Origin: Armatimonadota bacterium
GTDB taxonomy: Bacteria; Armatimonadota; Chthonomonadetes; Chthonomonadales; Chthonomonadaceae
Direction of reading: 5' to 3'
NCBI GenBank assembly: GCA_026392135.1
Contig: JAPLCR010000522.1
Location: 1-10,406, forward strand
Length of the DNA: 10,406 nt
Part shown: positions 6,394-10,406 of the stretch, one piece after another
How positions within the stretch are numbered: the first letter of the stretch is position 1
Layout of the letters: each line of letters starts with the position of its first letter
Notes under the pieces: model-generated
Databases searched by the model: none
The model's input: only the letters and a program-made list of their open reading frames with translations
What the model was told of the DNA's origin: nothing
Program-made: the position numbers and the translations under genes

Positions 6394-6867
6394 ATGAACC
6401 CAAGTGACCTACAACTTTTTTATGAACCCAAAGACCGCTTGCGGCTGACCATTCAAAATGACCGCTCTTTTATGACGATAAAGCCGGTCTGGTCAGCCCC
6501 GCTTTCACAGCCCGGTAAGTACCTCTCCCTCCTGAACTCTAAGGGAGATGAGGTCGCGATGGTGACGAACCCCTCAGATTTGGAGCAGGAGTCTTTGAAG
6601 GCGGTACAGGAGGAGCTACACCGTCGCTACCTTACCGCGACAGTACACAAGATACTCCATGCGAAAGTGGAGTTTGGTGCTACCTACTGGCACGTTCTTA
6701 CACACCGCGGAGAGCGTGACTTTGTGACTCAGAGCCTTCAAGAGAACGCGATTTGGCTCTCGGAGCATCATCTTTTGCTCTTGGATGTGGAGGGTAACCG
6801 CTTCGAGATACCCGATATACGCGCACTAGACGCACCCAGTCAGAGCTACATTCACGCAATACTGTAG
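6394..6867 (+). CDS. DUF1854 domain-containing protein, 157 aa
   Basis: The protein appears to be a complete DUF1854 protein. It has RLRLTI near the N-terminus (16-21), then a PV-x-AFPLS-like stretch (here PVWSAPLSQPGKYLSLLNSKGDEV), a helical segment ending in EELHRRYLTATVHKIL, the strand pair TYWHVLTHRGERDF, and the closing motif LLLLDVEGNRFEIPDIRALD near residues 127-146. It is predicted to be soluble and cytoplasmic. The biochemical function of the family is unknown; homologues have been noted beside ABC transporter and cyanophycin-related genes (from memory). The ATG has GAGGAGA four bases upstream. Removing the MITE and one target copy would place the start 27 bp after the HPS-like stop, so the two genes were probably an operon. 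It ends before a strong terminator. Confidence 0.75.
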   Translation: MNPSDLQLFYEPKDRLRLTIQNDRSFMTIKPVWSAPLSQPGKYLSLLNSKGDEVAMVTNPSDLEQESLKAVQEELHRRYLTATVHKILHAKVEFGATYWHVLTHRGERDFVTQSLQENAIWLSEHHLLLLDVEGNRFEIPDIRALDAPSQSYIHAIL

Positions 6868-6951
6868 ACCGCCCCAAGAGCGAGAAGAGGGCTAAAGCAG
6901 AGAGGGACAGGCGGCTCTCCCAAAGGTCATAAAAGACCGTAATCACCTTGC

Positions 6952-6985
6952 TAAAAGATCCTCCCCAAGTGGGGAGGATCTTTTA
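6952..6985. terminator. Bidirectional intrinsic terminator
   Basis: A perfect 15-bp stem (6952-6966 with 6971-6985) surrounds an AAGT loop. The GC-rich core GATCCTCCCC is flanked by an A tract on one arm and a T tract on the other, so both strands end in U-rich RNA. It lies between the convergent DUF1854 gene (stop 6867) and yidC (stop 7012) and should terminate both. Confidence 0.92.
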
Positions 6986-7011
6986 TTAGAGGGAGAGGTA
7001 ACGCCGGGCTA

Positions 7012-8334
7012 TTAGCGTTTCTTACGGTTTCGGTTGACTGGTTTACGTGCGGTGTTCGTTGGAGGAACGCTACCCTTACCACTGTTTGTTGCGGTTGCGG
7101 GGTTCGCCTTCACGTCAATCACTCCACCGCTTGCTGCCGCCGCCGCCTCTTCCATCCGCTTAGGCTTATAGATGTAGACCCATGACTGCCATGCTCCAAT
7201 CGTGTTGGTCATAATCCAGTAGAGTGTAAATGCGGATGACCACTTGTAGATGAGAAACATATAGAGCATCATCAAAGTCATCATCACCGACATCTGCTTC
7301 TGCTGTTGTGCCGCTGCCGGGTCGGGCGAAGGGGTCATCCGCATGGTGATGATGTTGCTGAGAGCATAGAGGAGTGTGAGGATAAGGTCGAACTCACTCA
7401 GGTTACCAGCGAGTATCCCTTTGAAATGACCTCCAATGGAGGGGTGTATCCAGAAGAAGTAGCCGTGTCCAAAGTGAAACTCATAATAGCGGATAGAGGT
7501 GTAGACCCAGATAAAGAAGGGCAGTTGGATGAGCATTGGGAAACAGCCCGCAAGCGGGTTAATGTTATGCTCTTTATACGCCTTCATCATCTCTTGGTTC
7601 AGGGCAGGTTTGTCGTCCTTATACTTCTCTTGTAGCCCTTTGATGATAGGCTGAATTTTCTGCATCTCTCGTTGGCTCTTAAACGACTTTAGCGTGAGCG
7701 GGAGAGTCACGCCTTTGGCGATACCCGCGATACAAAGCAGAGCAAACCAGTAACTGAAGTAGGGGTTGGATCCTGTAATCTTTATCATCGAATCGATGAT
7801 TTTGTAGTTATAGATATGCGAGTTCCGCGAGTCTATACGTCGCTCGAGGGCGACTTTGAGGGGAAGGCTCTCTCCATCTCCGTATCTTGCCTCGTTTGCT
7901 TTTATAGAGGCTTGTGTATCTCCATACTGATACACAAGGTCGCGTGCTGCCAAGAGGGCTTTGTCTCCCACCTCAAACTGAAGGCTCTCCAGCTCTGTTC
8001 GTGCAACACCGCTCAGTGCGGAGTTGTCGAGACGTTTAGGGTCTATGGTATCGTAGCCGAACTTGGTAGCGCGGGTAAGAGCGTCTCCAGCAATTTCGCG
8101 AAACTTCTTGGTCTCTTCAGCAGTTTTTGCGTCGCCGCTCCCGTACTCTTTCGCTATTTTCATATACTCTTCAAGAGCATTTACGGGCGACTGGGCTTCC
8201 AGTGATTTCGCGTGTTCAAACTGTTTTTTGGGGTCAGGGTCTACCGCATAGCGTTGCATACCGCATCCGATAGAAGAGAAGCCCCACGCGAGCAGAAGAG
8301 CGAGTGGGAACAGATGGAGTTTGGGTGCCTTCAA
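7012..8334 (-). CDS. yidC: Membrane protein insertase YidC/Oxa1, probable lipoprotein
   Basis: YidC inserts and folds inner-membrane proteins, alone or with Sec. The 440 residues begin with a positively charged signal (KAPK, hydrophobic 8-20) and a near-lipobox SIGC with Cys24. A soluble alpha-helical region follows (about 35-170), with TPR-like stretches (KQFEHAKSLEAQSPVNALEE). The Oxa1 core has membrane segments near 193-213, 262-282, 315-331 and two around 347-390, with PLAGCFPMLIQLPFF (260-274) as the hallmark, then a basic tail (RNRKKR). Lys207 occupies the conserved groove Arg position. I chose TTG at 8334 because GAGGA lies nine bases upstream and a good signal peptide follows. TTG at 8349 has no ribosome site. 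It is the last gene of the rpmH unit, 18 bp after yidD. Confidence 0.94.
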   Translation of the reverse strand: MKAPKLHLFPLALLLAWGFSSIGCGMQRYAVDPDPKKQFEHAKSLEAQSPVNALEEYMKIAKEYGSGDAKTAEETKKFREIAGDALTRATKFGYDTIDPKRLDNSALSGVARTELESLQFEVGDKALLAARDLVYQYGDTQASIKANEARYGDGESLPLKVALERRIDSRNSHIYNYKIIDSMIKITGSNPYFSYWFALLCIAGIAKGVTLPLTLKSFKSQREMQKIQPIIKGLQEKYKDDKPALNQEMMKAYKEHNINPLAGCFPMLIQLPFFIWVYTSIRYYEFHFGHGYFFWIHPSIGGHFKGILAGNLSEFDLILTLLYALSNIITMRMTPSPDPAAAQQQKQMSVMMTLMMLYMFLIYKWSSAFTLYWIMTNTIGAWQSWVYIYKPKRMEEAAAAASGGVIDVKANPATATNSGKGSVPPTNTARKPVNRNRKKR

Positions 8335-8352
8335 AATAACTATCCTCAAGAG

Positions 8353-8628
8353 TCAGAACGGACTAATCTCTTTGCGTTCAGGAACGGGGTCAAAGCCTCC
8401 CGGCGAGTAGGGATTACAGCGAATAATACGTCGAATACCGAGTGCCAATCCCCTAAATACGCCGTGTGTAATAAGGCTCTGCGCCATATATTCAGAGCAG
8501 GTAGGGTGGTATCTACAGATGGGAGGGCGCACAGAGCTGGTGGACTGATACACGCGTATCACTGCCAAAAGAAGCCACCGCAAAGGGGATTTCCAGAAGG
8601 AAACTGGGATTTTCAAGCGTTGGAACAT
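8353..8628 (-). CDS. yidD: Membrane protein insertion efficiency factor YidD
   Basis: YidD is a small membrane-associated protein that improves YidC-dependent insertion. The 91 residues carry the family signature almost unbroken: a hydrophobic N-terminal stretch with LLLAVIRVYQ (19-28), CRYHPTCSEYM (38-48), then the GVFRGLALGIRRIIRCNPY segment and PGGFDPVP (76-83), with three conserved cysteines (38, 44, 71). The ATG has GAGGG seven bases upstream. It starts 24 bp after rnpA and precedes yidC by 18 bp on the same strand, the usual rpmH-rnpA-yidD-yidC order. Confidence 0.96.
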   Translation of the reverse strand: MFQRLKIPVSFWKSPLRWLLLAVIRVYQSTSSVRPPICRYHPTCSEYMAQSLITHGVFRGLALGIRRIIRCNPYSPGGFDPVPERKEISPF

Positions 8629-8652
8629 AGAGGTTCCCTCTCCCGTAAGCGG

Positions 8653-9030
8653 CTATTGTGTCTTCTCTCCGTCCGTCAGCACGTTTGCTTGCAGTAGCAG
8701 TTTGGTCACTGCCGCCTGTATTGCCTTCCCATCTGCTGTGCTAAGCCCCTTACGACATACAAACACAAGGTCGTAAGCTCCGGGGCGTAGTTCGGGAAGG
8801 CGAAGGCGAACAGCTTCACGCAAGCGGCGTTTGATACGATTGCGTTGCACTGCTTTCCCCTGCTTTTTACTCACCACAAATCCGATGCGCCTCCCTAATG
8901 CTTCCTCACGAGCCAAGCCTTGCCTACGCCACAAATAGAGAACACAGAGTTCATTGGCATAGGAGCGTCCTTGACCGTAGACGCGACGAAAAGCGCGGTT
9001 GTCGCGCAGGCGTTGTTCCGAAGGTAACAT
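8653..9030 (-). CDS. rnpA: Ribonuclease P protein component
   Basis: RnpA is the basic protein subunit of RNase P, which with the RnpB RNA removes 5' leaders from tRNA precursors. The 125-residue length is typical. The N-terminus (MLPSEQRLRDNRAFRRVYGQG) and the RNR signature region VSKKQGKAVQRNRIKRRLRE (53-72, RNR at 63-65) are clear, followed by DLVFVCRKG (87-95). The ATG at 9030 matches the family start, yet there is no Shine-Dalgarno sequence: the 15 bases before it lie directly downstream of a GC-rich 8-bp hairpin. Translation may therefore be weak or depend on structure, which would fit the low RnpA need relative to L34. It starts 95 bp after the rpmH stop. Confidence 0.96.
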   Translation of the reverse strand: MLPSEQRLRDNRAFRRVYGQGRSYANELCVLYLWRRQGLAREEALGRRIGFVVSKKQGKAVQRNRIKRRLREAVRLRLPELRPGAYDLVFVCRKGLSTADGKAIQAAVTKLLLQANVLTDGEKTQ

Positions 9031-9045
9031 GGGGTGACGGTGAAG

Positions 9046-9065
9046 CGCCTGCCAAACGGCAGGCG
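9046..9065 (-). terminator. GC-rich hairpin just before rnpA
   Basis: Arms CGCCTGCC (9046-9053) and GGCAGGCG (9058-9065) form a perfect 8-bp stem with a 4-base loop. On the minus strand it ends 15 bases before the rnpA ATG and is followed by CTTCACCG, not a T run. It is more likely an mRNA-stability or translation-modulating stem than a full terminator. Confidence 0.5.
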
Positions 9066-9091
9066 ACTTTGGATAATGGTGATACGGAAGA

Positions 9092-9120
9092 AAGGCGCGA
9101 ACGGTTTCCCTTCGCGCCTT
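9092..9120 (-). terminator. Hairpin after rpmH, possible partial terminator
   Basis: AAGGCGCGAA (9111-9120 read on the minus strand) pairs exactly with TTCGCGCCTT (9101-9092) around a 9-base loop, five bases after the rpmH stop. On the minus strand the stem ends in TT and continues TCTTCC, a weak U run. On the plus strand an A run follows. Its place between rpmH and rnpA suggests attenuation that lowers rnpA expression relative to L34. Confidence 0.6.
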
Positions 9121-9125
9121 AAAAA

Positions 9126-9260
9126 CTATTTTATTAGTTCGTGACGACCGCGTGCGCGTCGACGGCGAAGGACATTACGTCCATCGTGCGTACTCATGCG
9201 CTTGCGGAAACCATGAACCCGCTTGTGTCGCCTGTTGTGAGGCTGAAAGGTTCGTTTCAT
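9126..9260 (-). CDS. rpmH: 50S ribosomal protein L34
   Basis: L34 is a small, very basic protein of the large ribosomal subunit. The 44-residue translation begins MKRTFQPHNRRHKRVHGFRK and continues RMSTHDGRNVLRRRRARGRH, which is the complete family pattern, including the GFRxRMxTxxGRxVLxRRRxxGR core. Length is normal (44-47). The ATG has AGGAG 13 bases upstream and a strong promoter begins 37 bp away. It heads the rpmH-rnpA-yidD-yidC unit. L34 is often adjacent to dnaA and oriC, but neither is visible here. Confidence 0.97.
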   Translation of the reverse strand: MKRTFQPHNRRHKRVHGFRKRMSTHDGRNVLRRRRARGRHELIK

Positions 9261-9296
9261 GTTCGCAAAAACACTCCTACTATTAAAAGGTGAGAT

Positions 9297-9325
9297 ATTA
9301 TAGCACAGGGGTTCTCGTTTGGCAA
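9297..9325 (-). promoter_or_regulatory. Sigma-70-type promoter of rpmH-rnpA-yidD-yidC
   Basis: On the minus strand, TTGCCA (9325-9320) and TATAAT (9302-9297) are separated by exactly 17 bp. That is one mismatch from consensus in the -35 and none in the -10. The predicted start lies near 9290, leaving a leader of about 30 bases with the AGGAG site before rpmH. This is the best promoter in the window. Confidence 0.8.
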
Positions 9326-9451
9326 GGTGTTGCCGTATTTGTTATGGTGGTAGGATAGCGAAAAGGGCTTTATAGTAGTAAAATGTTACATTACACCATG
9401 ACACTCATTGAAGAGTGAAGGACTCTTTACACTAAGGACTGCGAGAAACCT

Positions 9452-10147
9452 ATGCCTACTACACCCCACGCCGAAAAGCACTTCACCTCAACCGACACCG
9501 TTCGTGACCTCGTGATTGGTATGTCAGACGGCTTGACAGTTCCTTTTGCACTTGCGGCAGGGCTTACTGGCGCCGTAGCCGCCTCTAGCCTTATCGTAAC
9601 CGCAGGGCTAGCCGAAATAGCAGCGGGTTCCATTGCAATGGGCTTGGGGGGCTACCTTGCGGCGCGGGGCGACAGCGAACACTACCAGAATGAACTCAAG
9701 CGCGAACACTACGAGATAGAGCATCTGCTACATAAAGAGGTGGAAGAGACGCAGGAGATTTTGGAGGAGTATGGGCTTACCCGCGACGAGAGCCACATCA
9801 TCGTAGAGGCATTACAGAAACGCCCGGAGGCGTGGATCAAGTTTATGATGCGCTTTGAACTAGGGCTAGAAGAGCCAGACCCAAAACGCGCCGTTAAGAG
9901 TGCTGCGACCATTGCAGGCGCGTATATTGTGGGTGGGATTATCCCTCTCAGTCCCTACTTCGTCATCTCACAATCGCGTGCCGCGCTGAGTTGGTCGGTT
10001 ATCCTGACGCTGCTCGCCCTCTTTGTGTTTGGGTTTTTCAAAGGCAGAGCAGTGGGAGCCTCTCCGCTCCGTAGTGCCATTCAAACAACGCTTATTGGTG
10101 GGATTGCCGCATCTGCCGCCTTCACCATTGCGCGTCTTTTCTCGTAG
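9452..10147 (+). CDS. VIT1/CCC1-family Fe2+/Mn2+ transporter
   Basis: This 231-residue protein belongs to the vacuolar iron transporter family, which moves Fe2+ or Mn2+ out of the cytosol in exchange for protons. The first membrane helix contains DLVIGMSDGLTVPFALAAGL (19-38). The second region has AGLAEIAAGSIAMGLGGYLA (51-70). A cytoplasmic helical metal-binding domain (about 72-140) follows, then three more hydrophobic helices (152-172, 180-197, 208-228). Asp26, Met63, Glu85, Glu88, Glu96, Glu99, Met132, Met133 and Glu136 match, with a constant offset of 17, the metal-site residues I recall from the Eucalyptus VIT1 structure. The ATG has GAG six bases and AAGGA 13 bases upstream. It is transcribed away from rpmH, with no obvious partner gene. 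Confidence 0.93.
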   Translation: MPTTPHAEKHFTSTDTVRDLVIGMSDGLTVPFALAAGLTGAVAASSLIVTAGLAEIAAGSIAMGLGGYLAARGDSEHYQNELKREHYEIEHLLHKEVEETQEILEEYGLTRDESHIIVEALQKRPEAWIKFMMRFELGLEEPDPKRAVKSAATIAGAYIVGGIIPLSPYFVISQSRAALSWSVILTLLALFVFGFFKGRAVGASPLRSAIQTTLIGGIAASAAFTIARLFS

Positions 10148-10197
10148 GGGGCTTGGTAGTCCAAACGCAAGAGTTCAGAGTCGCGGCTCTTCACATA

Positions 10198-10250
10198 ACC
10201 TCACCCAGCCTCTCCTTCGCAAAGGAGAGGAGCCTTTGTGGTTTGAGGTT
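10198..10250. repeat. Nested palindromic repeat downstream of the VIT gene
   Basis: An outer pair AACCTCA (10198-10204) / TGAGGTT (10244-10250) encloses an inner perfect 9-bp hairpin, CCTCTCCTT (10209-10217) / AAGGAGAGG (10222-10230), with a CGCA loop. The order CCTCACCC, GCCTCTCC, loop, GGAGAGG is shared with the repeat at 2421-2463 read on the minus strand. It may serve as the transcript end for the VIT gene 51 bp upstream, but there is no long T run after it. The remaining sequence from 10251 to 10332 shows nothing recognisable. Confidence 0.65.
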
Positions 10251-10332
10251 GGAAAGCCTGTATGATTGGTTCCAAGTATGGGGCTTGTGTGCCATTTTTT
10301 GCGCGTATTTCGCGGTTAATTCCCAAAAGAGT

Positions 10333-10382
10333 GTAACTACTCAGGCTATGTAGTGGGTAAAATAGGTTGCCCCGTGAGTAGT
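10333..10382. repeat. Second copy of the MITE terminal motif at the window edge
   Basis: GTAACTACTCAGGC (10333-10346) matches the MITE terminal repeat at 13 of 14 positions. TGAGTAGT at 10375-10382 is the exact inverted complement of ACTACTCA within it (10336-10343). The pair may be a short decayed relative of the MITE. Alternatively, the left copy is the end of a larger element that continues past 10406. No target duplication is visible around the short version. Confidence 0.55.
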
Positions 10383-10406
10383 ATTTGTAGTGCAGGCAGG
10401 ATAGAG

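Noticed and set aside
6698..6946. 82-codon minus-strand ORF over the DUF1854 end
   Set aside because: It is antisense to a better-supported gene and has low-complexity Ser/Leu/Arg content.
8212..8697. 161-codon plus-strand ORF overlapping yidC, yidD and rnpA
   Set aside because: It lies antisense to three clearly conserved genes, has no ribosome site and its translation resembles nothing; it is a shadow.
9261..9451. Possible oriC or DnaA boxes next to rpmH
   Set aside because: No TTATCCACA-like boxes or AT-rich unwinding repeats are visible, and dnaA is absent; only the rpmH promoter is supported.
10153..10353. Small plus-strand ORF after the VIT gene
   Set aside because: It begins at TTG with no ribosome site, runs straight through the palindromic repeat and enters the MITE-type end; not a gene.

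Overview
The window is ordinary bacterial chromosome with about half G+C and dense coding. It holds eleven protein genes, nearly all housekeeping, plus one clear small mobile element. The lineage cannot be fixed from sequence alone. YidC is of the short type, with a probable lipoprotein signal and no large beta-sandwich periplasmic domain. The omega subunit starts like those of Firmicutes. CCTCACCC-type palindromic repeats lie between genes. Together these suggest a bacterium outside Proteobacteria, perhaps Armatimonadota or Chloroflexota; this is a weak inference.

Left part (1-5206, minus strand). A probable transcription unit reads right to left: rpoZ (RNA polymerase omega with a very acidic C-terminal tail), dnaJ, prmA (L11 methyltransferase), rsmE (16S rRNA m3U1498 methyltransferase) and an unrecognised 487-residue TPR-like protein. 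A strong hairpin follows at 8-44. dnaJ-prmA-rsmE is a known conserved neighbourhood, but dnaK and grpE are absent here and rpoZ sits upstream instead. The gaps on either side of prmA contain hairpins.

Middle (5147-6985, plus strand). A divergent intergenic region with a 10-bp palindrome leads into a 3-hexulose-6-phosphate-synthase-like gene and then a DUF1854 gene. Between them sits a 177-bp element with perfect 14-bp terminal inverted repeats, an 8-bp target duplication and two internal 32-bp direct repeats. It is a textbook MITE-like insertion that splits what was probably a two-gene operon with a gap of about 27 bp. A 15-bp-stem bidirectional terminator separates DUF1854 from the convergent yidC.

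Right part (7012-9325, minus strand). The conserved block rpmH-rnpA-yidD-yidC is driven by a near-consensus promoter (TTGCCA, 17 bp, TATAAT). rpmH (44 codons) is followed by two hairpins before rnpA. yidC appears to start at a TTG codon and carries Lys where the family normally has the groove Arg. No dnaA or oriC is visible beside this block.

Far right (9452-10406, plus strand). A VIT1/CCC1-family Fe2+/Mn2+ transporter keeps the full set of metal-binding residues known from a plant VIT1. It is followed by a nested palindromic repeat and, at the window edge, a second sequence carrying the MITE's terminal motif.
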